Under the pieces are notes generated by a model that had not been told where the DNA came from, did not search any database, and saw only the letters and a program-made list of their open reading frames with translations. 64,000 nt of DNA from Paenibacillus gorillae (GTDB lineage Bacteria; Bacillota; Bacilli; Paenibacillales; Paenibacillaceae): the NCBI RefSeq assembly GCF_000513275.1, contig NZ_CBVJ010000097.1, forward strand, positions 32,350-96,349, given 5' to 3'. Of the stretch, positions 18,977 through 27,261 are shown in pieces. The stretch's first letter is position 1, and each line of letters begins with the position of its first letter. A program made the translations under genes and the position numbers.

Positions 18977-19789
18977 GGCTGTCGCCTCCTTCCCTCGACT
19001 TCACGTAGGAACGAAGGTCGCTTCCATATAGCTGTGGCTGCATATAAAAAATTTGATCTCCCAATGAGCCGCCCTTCTCGTCCCAATAATTAATTCGGAC
19101 GATAAAAGCTTGGAATCTTCTTTCATCCTTTTTTGGCAGGCTAAAAGTGTAGGTTACATGAAAGCCTGCTCTTTTTTCAGTTGAATCGGAAATGCAGCTG
19201 TGTCAGCAGCATCAATTCCATTCGCTTTTACGTCCAGTATCCCCTGGAGCATTTCGGGAAAACTATAATCGACAGCTGCAATTGTTAGATCTCGAGTCGT
19301 TGTATAGCTGGCTGATCCGGTCCCGTCCGATGAGGCATGAACCGACTGCTGCTCCAAAGCCTGCTCCTCTCTGCGATCCGGATACACGATGATTTTGCCG
19401 ATCGATACCGTTTCATTCTCTCTGCCAGTTGTATAGTGCACCTTCAACTGATCAATCGTTAGCGGCTCTTTCAGCTGCTCCATTTCCTCTTTAATGACAG
19501 GTGAGACGATTGCTTCCTTCAACTGCAGCCGTCCTTGCTCATCGCGTGTTCGTGTATGCTCTACCCGTAACAGTTGCCCATTTGGCAGCTCAAAATATGC
19601 GACTTCTCTGCGATCATCCTTATTCATCACATAGTATAGGCTTGTATGCTGGAACAACGATGCCGACGTCTCATAATAGTGCTGCAGAAAAACCGGCTGC
19701 TCCAGCTTTTGCATTTTATAATACCAAAGGTTCCCGCCCCATGAAGCAGCTATGACTAGCAATAACAGAACCAATCCATATTTCCGCAT
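18969..19789 (-). CDS. Hypothetical membrane-anchored protein, interrupted by a frameshift
   Basis: The first frame runs from the ATG at 19789 (MRKYGLVLLLLVIAASWGGN, one N-terminal membrane segment) to a TAA at 19154. A six-T tract (19172-19177; AAAAAA on the coding strand) lies just before. A -1 change there continues the sequence as AGFHVTYTFSLPKKDERRF and then INYWDEKGGSLGDQIFYM to a TAG at 18969, which overlaps the GTG of the next gene. The downstream segment reads like real protein and restores operon spacing, so I treat both parts as one gene of about 273 codons. Whether the tract is slippery, a mutation or a sequencing error cannot be told here. The family is not recognised. Confidence 0.65.
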
Positions 19790-19931
19790 CTTCCCTTCCT
19801 TTCCGTTTTTCAACATTTTTATATTTAAGATTAGACGCTGGAAAAAGATATTGGTTTCATAATTAGCCAAATTTATCCGAAACCAGAAATCGAAAAAATG
19901 CCATTTACAATCCTGAAAAGGTGTGCTATCT

Positions 19932-19955
19932 TTATTTCCACAGTTATCGAAATAA
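19932..19955 (+). promoter_or_regulatory. Candidate ArsR operator in the arsR promoter
   Basis: TTATTTC (19932) and GAAATAA (ending 19955) form an inverted repeat 27 nt before the arsR ATG. The half-site ATTTC/GAAAT recurs in the promoter of the downstream MFS gene, consistent with autoregulation. Confidence 0.4.
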
Positions 19956-19981
19956 TGACGCAGCAAAAAAGGTGAGGAACG

Positions 19982-20263
19982 ATGGGAGCAGCTAGCGAGG
20001 AAGTACGTCAAGCCGTAAAAGTTTACAAAGCACTAGGAGAACCTACCCGGATTAATATCGCTCTTCTGCTTATGGATGAGAAAAATTTGTGCTGCTCGGA
20101 TATCGGGAGCAAGCTCGAAAAGGTGGCAGGCTCAACCCTGTCTCATCATTTGAAGCAGTTGACGGAATGCGGGCTCCTTAATACGCGCAAAGACGGCACC
20201 TACATCTACTACAGCATAAACCGCGAGCTGGCGCGGAGATATGCCCCTTATTTGCTGGAGTAA
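19982..20263 (+). CDS. ArsR/SmtB family transcriptional repressor
   Basis: 93 residues forming a single winged helix: VYKALGEPTRINIALLLMDE, CCSDIGSKLEKVAGSTLSHHLKQLTECGLL (recognition helix STLSHHLKQL) and a wing TRKDGTYIYYSIN. A CC pair in the helix before the recognition helix (NLCCSDI) sits where ArsR-type metal ligands often lie, but the classical ELCVCDL motif is only loosely matched, so the inducer could be a metalloid or something else. An AGGTGAGG site precedes the ATG. It is followed by an MFS efflux gene 77 nt away with its own dyad, which it probably represses. Confidence 0.9.
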   Translation: MGAASEEVRQAVKVYKALGEPTRINIALLLMDEKNLCCSDIGSKLEKVAGSTLSHHLKQLTECGLLNTRKDGTYIYYSINRELARRYAPYLLE

Positions 20264-20277
20264 TTTTTTTTCGTTGT

Positions 20278-20299
20278 TATTTCTATATATTTAGAAATA
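20278..20299 (+). promoter_or_regulatory. Candidate ArsR operator upstream of the MFS gene
   Basis: TATTTCTA and TAGAAATA form perfect 8-bp arms with a 6-bp A/T spacer, 41 nt before the MFS start. It shares the ATTTC/GAAAT half-site with the dyad upstream of arsR. Confidence 0.45.
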
Positions 20300-20340
20300 T
20301 AAAAATATAAGGTTGGAGTGGAGAGAGGAGCAATTCATTT

Positions 20341-21549
20341 ATGTCGCAAGTGTGGAAAATTTACTTGCTGGCTGTCATCAGCTTTCTTGTAGGTACCTCT
20401 GAGTTTATTATCGCAGGTATTCTGGACCGGGTTGCCGCAGATCTTCAAGTATCCGTATCGGCAGCAGGCCAACTTATTACCGTATTCTCGATTGCTTACG
20501 CATTCGGTACGCCTTTTCTAATTGCCTTCACTTCCCGGATGGAACGAAGGAAGCTTCTCCTCTACTCGCTAGCTATATTCGCTGTAGCCAATGGCATCGC
20601 TGCGGTATTGTCCGGATTTGAATTTCTTATCCTATCGCGAATTATTCTGGCGCTTAGCGCAGGCGTATTTGTCGTAACTTCATTGACTGTCGTCTCAGTA
20701 CTGGCTCCGCCTGAGAAGCAGGGCAGCGCGATCGCTACAGTCGTAATGGGCTTTAGCGCCGCACTCATTGTAGGCGTGCCTCTGGGAAGGGTCATAGCAT
20801 CGGTCTATGACTGGAAAATGATTTTCGGGGGAATTGGCGTACTGGGGCTGCTTTCCATGCTTCTTATCGCTTTCTTTATTCCGAAAATGAAGGGCGAGGA
20901 GCCGATACCGCTCCGCAACCAGCTGAAGCTATTTAAAGAGCCGCGTATTACGGCGGCCTTAATTGTCACCTTTTTCTGGATCGGCGGCTATTCCATCGCT
21001 TATACGTATATTTCACCGTTTCTTCTAGAGGTTACCGGGATGAGCGAGCAAGGGGTCAGCATTGGCCTGTTCGCCTTCGGCATCGCCAGCCTGATCGGTT
21101 CTAAGCTGGGCGGTTTTAGCACAGATCGCTGGGGAGCCCCTAGGACGCTTATTGGAGGTATGTCGCTGCATATTGTTGCGCTATTGCTGCTTGCAGCCGC
21201 CGGCCAGTCCGCAGCTCTTATGTTCCCCGTGCTGATGCTCTGGGCATTCTCAGCATGGTCCTCGGGTCCAACACAGCAGTATAACCTTATTAGCATGGCT
21301 CCAGGTGCGACCGGCATCATGCTTAGCTTAAACAGCTCCGTGCTGCAGCTAGGTATGGCTGCTGGCGCTGGGCTCGGCGGCATCGTCGTTGAGCAAGGAT
21401 CACTTCATGCCGTAAGCTGGATCGGCGCCGTAGGCGTTGCTGGCGCCGTCATCATTACGACCATTGCATACCGCCGATCCGTTCGTTCCCGCTCCAACAG
21501 CAGTGAAGTTAACAGTGTGACAGCGGAGAAACAAGTGCTAGAAGCTTAA
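20341..21549 (+). CDS. MFS transporter of the AraJ/YdhP-like DHA1 type
   Basis: 402 residues with twelve predicted helices. The start MSQVWKIYLLAVISFLVGTSEFIIAGIL carries the GTSEF motif typical of AraJ/YdhP sugar- or drug-efflux proteins. A loop between helices 2 and 3 reads SRMERRKLLLYS, and motif C-like glycines appear in VMGFSAALIVGVPLGRVIAS. It probably exports a small molecule under ArsR control. Its TAA shares the palindrome TTAA with the stop of the convergent LLM gene, and no terminator lies between them. Confidence 0.9.
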   Translation: MSQVWKIYLLAVISFLVGTSEFIIAGILDRVAADLQVSVSAAGQLITVFSIAYAFGTPFLIAFTSRMERRKLLLYSLAIFAVANGIAAVLSGFEFLILSRIILALSAGVFVVTSLTVVSVLAPPEKQGSAIATVVMGFSAALIVGVPLGRVIASVYDWKMIFGGIGVLGLLSMLLIAFFIPKMKGEEPIPLRNQLKLFKEPRITAALIVTFFWIGGYSIAYTYISPFLLEVTGMSEQGVSIGLFAFGIASLIGSKLGGFSTDRWGAPRTLIGGMSLHIVALLLLAAAGQSAALMFPVLMLWAFSAWSSGPTQQYNLISMAPGATGIMLSLNSSVLQLGMAAGAGLGGIVVEQGSLHAVSWIGAVGVAGAVIITTIAYRRSVRSRSNSSEVNSVTAEKQVLEA

Positions 21550-22631
21550 TTTCCGCCTATCGCAACGGATGCGGATGCGGATGCGGCCGGCTTACTATTT
21601 TCCCATACGCTGCTCGGAATTTCCTTCCTCAGCACTGGAGCAACCTCGTCCGCAAACCGCTGCACTTGCTCACGCTGCTCGGCTTCGGTCAATCCGTCAA
21701 CAGAAATGCTAAGCACTTGATTGCCAAACGCTTCATGATAATTCAATATTTTCTCGATAACACTATCCGGACTGCCTACCAGCGTTGGTCCGTTCTCGAT
21801 ACTGTCTTCAAGGCCGGTAAATGGCGAATTGTTGTGCAGTGCCGCTCCCGTCCCTTGAAATGCATCATAATATGGCCGGAAGCGGCTGATTGCCTCTTCA
21901 CGTGTGTTAGCCAGATAAAGGTTTCCTGCTCCTGAGCCGACAACGGCTTTACTCGGATCATGTCCGTAATAAGCAAGGCGTTCCCGATAATGATCAATTA
22001 GGGCTTTATACTTTGCTTGCGGGTGGAACGTATTCGATGAGAACAGCGGCTCGCCATATTTTGCCGCCAGCTCGGTGGAATTGGTGCTCGAAGCGCTTCC
22101 GTGCCATACTGGAATGGAAGCCTGATAAGGCCTCGGATAAGTCGTTACACCATCCAGCGCTGGCCGATATTTCCCTTGCCAAGTCACGTTCTCCTCATTC
22201 CACAGCTGCTTGAGAAGGGCGTACCGTTCGGCAAGCGATTCCCACTGCTCCTCCTCCTTAACACCAAAGAGCGGATAATGGCGGGGATCATTTCCCTTTC
22301 CGATAATCAGCTCCAGTCTTCCTTCGGAGAGATGGTCCAGCGTTGCATAATCTTCTGCGACCCTTACCGGGTCGAGCACACTTAGTACCGTTACTGTCGT
22401 CAGCAAGCGAATTTTGGAGGTGCGTGCAGCTATTGCGGCCAGTACCACAGGAGGCGAGGAGGATAAAAACGGCTCACCATGCCGTTCTCCTACCCCGTAT
22501 GCTTCAAAGCCAACCTCCTCTGCCAATGCCGCTTGCTTTAATATATTTTGAAATTTTTGCTGTGAAGTCAGTGTCTCCCCGCTTACTGCGTTGGGAACGT
22601 TCATCATAATGCTGAACAATGCGAATTTCAT
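21546..22631 (-). CDS. LLM class flavin-dependent monooxygenase
   Basis: 361 residues of the bacterial luciferase-like TIM-barrel family. Motifs include GFEAYGVGERHGEPFLSSSP (active-site strand), VRVAEDYATLDHLSEGRLELIIGKGND and a C-terminal TLVGSPDSVIEKI. These use reduced FMN and oxygen to oxidise aldehydes, ketones, sulfonates or other small substrates. The exact substrate is not deducible. The ATG at 22631 follows a GAGGG-like site. It is convergent with and overlaps the MFS gene by four bases. The last 15 residues are low-complexity (AAASASASVAIGGN). Confidence 0.92.
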   Translation of the reverse strand: MKFALFSIMMNVPNAVSGETLTSQQKFQNILKQAALAEEVGFEAYGVGERHGEPFLSSSPPVVLAAIAARTSKIRLLTTVTVLSVLDPVRVAEDYATLDHLSEGRLELIIGKGNDPRHYPLFGVKEEEQWESLAERYALLKQLWNEENVTWQGKYRPALDGVTTYPRPYQASIPVWHGSASSTNSTELAAKYGEPLFSSNTFHPQAKYKALIDHYRERLAYYGHDPSKAVVGSGAGNLYLANTREEAISRFRPYYDAFQGTGAALHNNSPFTGLEDSIENGPTLVGSPDSVIEKILNYHEAFGNQVLSISVDGLTEAEQREQVQRFADEVAPVLRKEIPSSVWENSKPAASASASVAIGGN

Positions 22632-22801
22632 TTGACCCTCAGCTCCGTTTCCTTATGCTTTTCCATTAATTTGAACTATTCTAGCACGGCTGATTATCAG
22701 GAGCAATCTAAATCTTATAATTCCTATTATAATACTATTCTATAGCACATTAAATAATTCTATATTAGATTGATATAGATGCTTGTTGTCGCTGTCTTGT
22801 T

Positions 22802-22853
22802 GACACAGCAACGAAAAAAAGACCCTCCAGGGTCTTTTTTTCATTGCTGTGTC
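22802..22853. terminator. Long near-perfect hairpin, terminator-like in both directions
   Basis: GACACAGCAA pairs with TTGCTGTGTC and, inside it, AAAAAAAGACCCT pairs with AGGGTCTTTTTTT around a CC loop. That gives about 25-bp arms with one mismatch. A/T tracts lie inside the stem, so the inner part can act as a terminator on either strand. The inner GACCCT/AGGGTC sequence is the same as in the family C element that follows. Confidence 0.7.
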
Positions 22854-22888
22854 TTGCTGCGGATTATTTAGGGCGTGTGACTTCTGCT

Positions 22889-23090
22889 GATAAGACCCTC
22901 GCAGGGTCTTATCTATCTAATTTCAGTGACGCATTTTCACCTTAAGCCCCTCAAAGGTCTTAACTGTCTCAAATCATACTCTCCAGAGCATTTTCACGGA
23001 GTGTCCAGCTGCCTTAAGACTCTCTCGAGGTCTTATTCACCTAAAAATTCAATCAATTCAAGCACGCTAAGACCCTGCGAGGGTCTTAAG
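22889..23090. repeat. Family C intergenic element of four GACCCT palindromes
   Basis: Four palindromes of the consensus TAAGACCCT-NNN-AGGGTCTTA are centred at 22901 (perfect 11-bp arms), 22952.5 (degenerate), 23025 (degenerate) and 23078 (perfect over TAAGACCCT). Intervals are 51.5, 72.5 and 53 bp, symmetric about 22989. GCATTTTCAC occurs before the second and third palindromes. The gap 22632-23222 otherwise holds A+T-rich DNA and the terminator of the next gene; no gene is seen. Confidence 0.7.
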
Positions 23091-23172
23091 CTCAAAACCA
23101 GCCACATCCACTATCCTTGCCTGCTCTCCCGCACTTATCAAACGCCGCCGGTGTGAAGCATTTCCCACTATC

Positions 23173-23204
23173 CAAAAAAAGCAGTGCAGGGTTAGTCCCT
23201 GCAC
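23173..23204 (-). terminator. Rho-independent terminator of the ROK kinase gene
   Basis: On the minus strand GTGCAGGG pairs with CCCTGCAC and the stem is followed by TGC and seven T residues. It lies 19 nt after the kinase stop. Confidence 0.9.
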
Positions 23205-23222
23205 CGCCTCTTATTCCATTAC

Positions 23223-24101
23223 TTATTTGCCTTGAAGTGCAGCCAAGCCAAGGGCAAGCGAGCCGCTAAGACCCGCGTTGTCGCCAAGGCCCGGAGGCAC
23301 GATAAAGCTGTCGAGACCGCTGACGATCTCTTTGGCGCTTACATAGCCGTTAAGCTGCTTGCGAACTTCTTCGCGAATCATCGGGAACAGCTGCAACTGG
23401 TGCATAACGCCGCCGCCGAGAATTACCTTTTTCGGGGAAAGCATCAGAATCACGTTGCTGACTGCTTGTCCAAGATAGTATGCTTCCAGCGCCCAAGCCG
23501 GGTGATCCACAGCCAGCTCGCTGCCCTTCACTTTCCAACGCTTCTCCAGTGCTGGCCCTGCCGCCATCCCTTCCAGGCAATCACCATGATAAGGACAGAA
23601 GCCTTCATAGTCGTCATCAGCATGGCGGCGTGTCAGCACGTGACCGCCTTCTGGATGAACAAGACCGTGAACCAGTTTACCTTCACTATATACGCCTACT
23701 CCAACACCTGTCCCAACCGTATAATAAACGCAGCTGTCGAGCCCTTTAGCAGCACCCCATGTCGCTTCGCCAAAAGCTGCAGCATTCACGTCGGTATCCC
23801 AGCCGAAAGGAACATCGAAATTGCGTTTCATCGTTCCCAGAAAATCAAAGCCCGACCAGCCCGGCTTTGGTGTCGTCGTCACATGACCGTAAGTTGGACT
23901 TGCTTTATCAATATCAATCGGGCCAAACGTGCCAATCCCGATTGCCTCGACTCCCTTGCCTTCGCAATATGCAATAACATTTGCCATCGTGCTCTCCGGA
24001 CTTTCCGTCGGAAAGCTCACGCGATCCTCAATTACGCCTTCTTCATTGCCGATGCCGCAGACGAACTTCGTCCCGCCTGCTTCAATCGCTCCAATACGCA
24101 C
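23223..24101 (-). CDS. ROK family fructokinase
   Basis: 292 residues from a GTG. The N-terminal phosphate-binding loop is IGAIEAGGTKFVCGIG. The ROK zinc site and signature read HPEGGHVLTRRHADDDYEGFCPYHGDCLEG, and VYYTVGTGVGVGVYSEGKLVHG is the sugar-binding region. The spacing (HxxxGH...CxxHxxC) and EGxAAGPALEKRW match the YdhR/GmuE-type fructokinases of Bacillus, so ATP-dependent phosphorylation of fructose is likely, with mannose or glucose as side substrates. A GAAGGAG site lies about 11 nt upstream. It appears to be a single-gene transcript. Confidence 0.92.
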   Translation of the reverse strand: MRIGAIEAGGTKFVCGIGNEEGVIEDRVSFPTESPESTMANVIAYCEGKGVEAIGIGTFGPIDIDKASPTYGHVTTTPKPGWSGFDFLGTMKRNFDVPFGWDTDVNAAAFGEATWGAAKGLDSCVYYTVGTGVGVGVYSEGKLVHGLVHPEGGHVLTRRHADDDYEGFCPYHGDCLEGMAAGPALEKRWKVKGSELAVDHPAWALEAYYLGQAVSNVILMLSPKKVILGGGVMHQLQLFPMIREEVRKQLNGYVSAKEIVSGLDSFIVPPGLGDNAGLSGSLALGLAALQGK

Positions 24102-24181
24102 TTGTAAGTCAACTCCTTCATAGTAATAACTCTACTATCGGCTAGACGCCGACGAATTGCAACCCAATTGCTCAAAAATAA

Positions 24182-25273
24182 TTATAACCGGTAAACATAA
24201 GGATCTTTCGGTGCAGCGATTGACTTCCATGACGTCACCTGCAGCACTGGAATAGTCTGTTTAAAGGGCTGATAGAACTCCCAAGTAAGCTTCCCGGTTA
24301 CGTTAATCCAATCATTATCTTTCAAATCCGTGTTTTTCGGAAAATCGACCAGCATGCCGAACACACCGGAATCTGCCACACAATGAATGAAGCCGAAGCG
24401 AAATACAAAGAAATGATTACCGTCAACCTGCTCTCCCTTGTAGGCAAAACCATCAAAGCTAATCGACGCCCCCATAAACTGCCCCGGATTGTTGTACAGC
24501 GCCTCCATACCCTTCAAATAATTACTGTCAGTCAGCTCAATCTGCCGCATGCCTGCAAACTCGGACAGCTCCTTCTTCTTCAGGTTCTCATACCCTTCCT
24601 TACCGTAAAACACACTGGAATCCGGCTTGAGAAACTGATGCTGTCCGGGATTATTTTCCGCCTCCTCAAAGGTTGGAAAAGAGAACCCCTTCGCCTTCAC
24701 AAAGCTGGAATCGAGCGTTTGCACCGGAAGGAAAATACCCGTAAGAATAGGAACAATCAGTATAAAATAACCGAGAGCCCGCTTCCACTTGGAGGTCGGC
24801 TCATGCGAATGGCCAAAATGACTATCTTCCCCCGCGTGATGGTGATGATGATTATGGCTATGTTCATGATGATCATGACTATGAATGTGATCACCTTGGC
24901 TATGTGTATGACAATCAAGGCTATGTGCGTCATCACCATGACCATGTGTATGATGATCATGCACATGAACGTGACCCGTGCTATGCTCATGGTCATGCGT
25001 TCTTCCCCCGACCTCGCTATGCCCGCCCCCTGCCCCGTCAGCATGCTCCTTAGCATGAGCAGCGGCAGCGACAGCAGCCTCAGCCCTCGCCTTTTCCGCT
25101 CCTTCCTTTTGATAGATACGAAGGAACTCCACCATGGCGAGCACAGCGAGCAAAACAATTGCACTAATAGAGAGATAGGCATATTTCATATTAATATATT
25201 TGTTCAAGTCGCCGCTGCTATGCATTAAGGCGAACATGAGAATAAACCCGATCAAAATATAAAGACGTGTCAT
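24182..25273 (-). CDS. YcgQ-like TIGR03943 family protein with a histidine-rich loop
   Basis: 363 residues. Two N-terminal membrane segments (residues 3-17 and 30-50) are followed by an Ala/Glu linker and a loop of roughly residues 85-155 with dozens of His and Asp/Glu residues (HDHEHSTGHVHVHDHHTHGHG and further runs). A third membrane segment follows (GYFILIVPILTGIFLPV), then a C-terminal soluble domain with FGFIHCVADSGVFGMLVDFP and VTGKLTWEFYQPF, typical of the TIGR03943 family. The loop resembles zinc or nickel buffering loops of CDF/ZIP transporters. The gene overlaps its permease partner by four bases, matching Bacillus ycgR-ycgQ. A role in metal transport or sensing is inferred. Confidence 0.85.
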   Translation of the reverse strand: MTRLYILIGFILMFALMHSSGDLNKYINMKYAYLSISAIVLLAVLAMVEFLRIYQKEGAEKARAEAAVAAAAHAKEHADGAGGGHSEVGGRTHDHEHSTGHVHVHDHHTHGHGDDAHSLDCHTHSQGDHIHSHDHHEHSHNHHHHHAGEDSHFGHSHEPTSKWKRALGYFILIVPILTGIFLPVQTLDSSFVKAKGFSFPTFEEAENNPGQHQFLKPDSSVFYGKEGYENLKKKELSEFAGMRQIELTDSNYLKGMEALYNNPGQFMGASISFDGFAYKGEQVDGNHFFVFRFGFIHCVADSGVFGMLVDFPKNTDLKDNDWINVTGKLTWEFYQPFKQTIPVLQVTSWKSIAAPKDPYVYRL

Positions 25274-26196
25274 CCGAACAACCTCCCTACCAACAATGAT
25301 CCTGCTAAGGTAAACAGCGTCACCAGAGCAATAAGTACGGCTACGAATTTCCCTTTAAAGGATGCCAGAAGCATAATCGTATTTTTAATATCGATCATCG
25401 GACCATAGACTAGAAAGGCCGAAAGCGCCCCTACGGAAAAAGTACTGCGGAAGGATGAAGCGATAAACGCATCCGCTTCCGAGCATAGGGACATCGTAAA
25501 AGCGAGTCCGATCATAATCAGGGAAGCCGTCAGCGGGCTGCTGCCCAAATGAAGCAGCGTCGAGGTCGGGATAAAGGTCTGCATGCAGGCAGCGATGAAG
25601 GCTCCTAGCACGAGATATTTGCCCACGGAGAAAAACTCCTCCACACTGTGGCTAAGCACATCCATTAGCTGATGCTTTAAAGGAGGCTTTGAAGGCTCCA
25701 CCGTTAAAGACTGCATGTCCGAGACAGCAAGTGCGGCCGCAGCCTGCTGCTCCGCAACGGATAGACGCAGCGGCAATACAGGAAACAGAAAGCCTATAAT
25801 AATGGACACGGCCAAAGCAACTGCGATAGCCAATCCCGCTCGGATGCCGACCATTTTCCAATCATTTCCGAACGCAATATAGGTGGCAAACAACACAACC
25901 GGATTAATAATTGGCCCCGTCAGCATGAAGCCGATGCCTGCGTTCAGCGGCACCCCTTTTTTCAATAGTCTTCTCGTAATGGGTACGATTCCGCACTCGC
26001 AGGCCGGGAAAAAAATGCCGATCCCGCATCCGAACAGGGACGCCAGAAACCGGTTTTTCGGCATCATGCGGGCGATCCATTTTTCGGTTAAAAAAATTTG
26101 AATAAAGCCGGAGATCAAGACACCTAACAGCACGAACGGAATAGCTTCCATAATCATGCTCAAAAAAATCGTGTTCAACTGCAGTATCGTTTTCAC
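25270..26196 (-). CDS. YcgR-like permease (DUF318/ArsP superfamily)
   Basis: About 308 residues with eight or more membrane segments. The family motif FFPACECGIVPITRRLLKKGVPLNAGIGFMLTGPIINPVVL, with its cysteine pair (CEC), is clear, and a second-half motif reads MSLCSEADAFIASSF. Members of this superfamily include ArsP organoarsenical exporters and metal-linked permeases. I favour the GTG at 26196, with GGAGG 7 nt upstream, over the ATG at 26202, which is too close to the site. It is followed and overlapped by the YcgQ-like gene; together they are likely a membrane complex. Confidence 0.9.
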   Translation of the reverse strand: MKTILQLNTIFLSMIMEAIPFVLLGVLISGFIQIFLTEKWIARMMPKNRFLASLFGCGIGIFFPACECGIVPITRRLLKKGVPLNAGIGFMLTGPIINPVVLFATYIAFGNDWKMVGIRAGLAIAVALAVSIIIGFLFPVLPLRLSVAEQQAAAALAVSDMQSLTVEPSKPPLKHQLMDVLSHSVEEFFSVGKYLVLGAFIAACMQTFIPTSTLLHLGSSPLTASLIMIGLAFTMSLCSEADAFIASSFRSTFSVGALSAFLVYGPMIDIKNTIMLLASFKGKFVAVLIALVTLFTLAGSLLVGRLFG

Positions 26197-26306
26197 CGTC
26201 ATGCCTCCGTTGACTTTGCTCTCTCATTCTAGCGCATTCCCTATTATGAAACATGTCTAAACGATACGCCAGTGCAGTTGTTTCCCAATGCAATAACTCC
26301 TATATA

Positions 26307-26330
26307 AAAATAGTTCTTAAGAATTATTTT
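26307..26330. promoter_or_regulatory. 24-bp palindrome upstream of the ycgRQ-like operon
   Basis: Arms read AAAATAGTTCTT and AAGAATTATTTT, a symmetric sequence with one mismatched pair, centred between the divergent ycgR-like gene and the small gene at 26451. It resembles Fur-family (Zur/PerR/Fur) operators in A+T-rich dyad form but does not match the classical core, so the regulator is uncertain. Confidence 0.4.
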
Positions 26331-26450
26331 TCACATATTATTCATAGTTTCTAAGTCGCATTTTATGCTATAATTTCCATATCCACCATGTTAGTCATAG
26401 TGGATTTATTAGTGTGACATGCATGAATGAACGAGAGGATTGCGTACAAC

Positions 26451-26825
26451 ATGACGAAGGCAACGACATTCTGCAAAGTAACCGGCGATTTGAATAACGG
26501 AGAGCTCCTCTTCAGAATAGGCAAGTGGAAACTGTTGATTGAAACAAATCGGTATTATGAGATCAAACCGGAGACCGGCGCCGTAAAACGGCTCTACAAA
26601 GAGAAGCTGAACACCATATGCGAAGAAAGCAAGCATTTTGCACACGGCTTCCTCTCTTGCTCCGCCTATTGCCGAGAAGACCAAATCCACGACATGAAGC
26701 TTCAAATCATCCATAAACTGGAGTCCAATATCCAAACCTACTTAAATGAGCTGGAAGTAAACCAACTAGCTATTCAAAGACAGTACCACCAGCTGCAGCT
26801 AGCCGGATCGCCCGGTGAAAACTAG
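26451..26825 (+). CDS. Hypothetical protein
   Basis: 124 residues (MTKATTFCKVTGDLNNGELL). The ATG at 26451 has GAGAGG about 11 nt upstream. The N-terminal half looks beta-rich (FRIGKWKLLIETNRYYEIKPETGAVKRLY). The middle holds three cysteines (TICEESKH, LSCSAYCRED) and the C-terminus is helical (YLNELEVNQLAIQRQYHQLQ). No family is recognised. It is divergent from the ycgRQ-like operon and ends at a strong terminator, so it is probably a real single gene. Confidence 0.6.
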   Translation: MTKATTFCKVTGDLNNGELLFRIGKWKLLIETNRYYEIKPETGAVKRLYKEKLNTICEESKHFAHGFLSCSAYCREDQIHDMKLQIIHKLESNIQTYLNELEVNQLAIQRQYHQLQLAGSPGEN

Positions 26826-26834
26826 CAGATGCCC

Positions 26835-26884
26835 GCAAAAAGACCGCCCTTACTCCTGATCAGGAGCTGGGACGGTCTTTTTGC
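26835..26884. terminator. Bidirectional-looking terminator
   Basis: GCAAAAAGACCG pairs with CGGTCTTTTTGC, with an inner CTCCTG/CAGGAG stem. T residues follow on the plus strand, 10 nt after the hypothetical gene. Confidence 0.9.
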
Positions 26885-27019
26885 TGTAGTTGCAACTGAC
26901 AATAGATAGCTTTAGAGAAAGCTCATTGAGACGCTGCCGGCCCTCTACAAGGGAAAAGTAGTTACACTCGCTTCGTTAATGTATAATTATGTAAATCAGA
27001 CATTGGAATCAGGGCAATA

Positions 27020-27221
27020 ACGAATCAGGTTCGCTAAATAATGAACCTAGTTTCGCTCATTAGCAACATACTGCAGTGAACGATTCAAACAGCGAACCTA
27101 GCTTCGTTACTCATGAACCTCGGTTCTCCAACAGCGAAATTTGGTTCGCTAATGCCCTTCTCTTGATAGGAAATAACCGCATTAACGAAGTTCAGTTCGC
27201 TATAAAGCGAAGCTGCTTCGT
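27020..27221. repeat. Family A intergenic element, 202 bp, copy 3
   Basis: Outer core TTCGCTAAATAATGAA (27030-27045), central palindrome 27093-27148 (centre 27120.5) and outer core TTCGCTATAAAGCGAA (27196-27211). The outer centres are 83 bp from the middle on both sides. The right end comes within 30 nt of the lipoprotein ribosome binding site, so it overlaps the likely promoter region of that gene. Confidence 0.85.
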
Positions 27222-27261
27222 TAATGCCAATCAAATAATTATCATAAAAAGGATGTGTATC

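Noticed and set aside
23232..24107. 291-codon open frame opposite the ROK kinase
   Set aside because: Fully antisense to a gene with clear ROK motifs, with no recognisable domain of its own.
24383..25228. 281-codon plus-strand frame with Met/Ile/Thr runs
   Set aside because: Antisense reading of the His-rich loop of the YcgQ-like gene; the odd composition is the reverse complement of the His codons.
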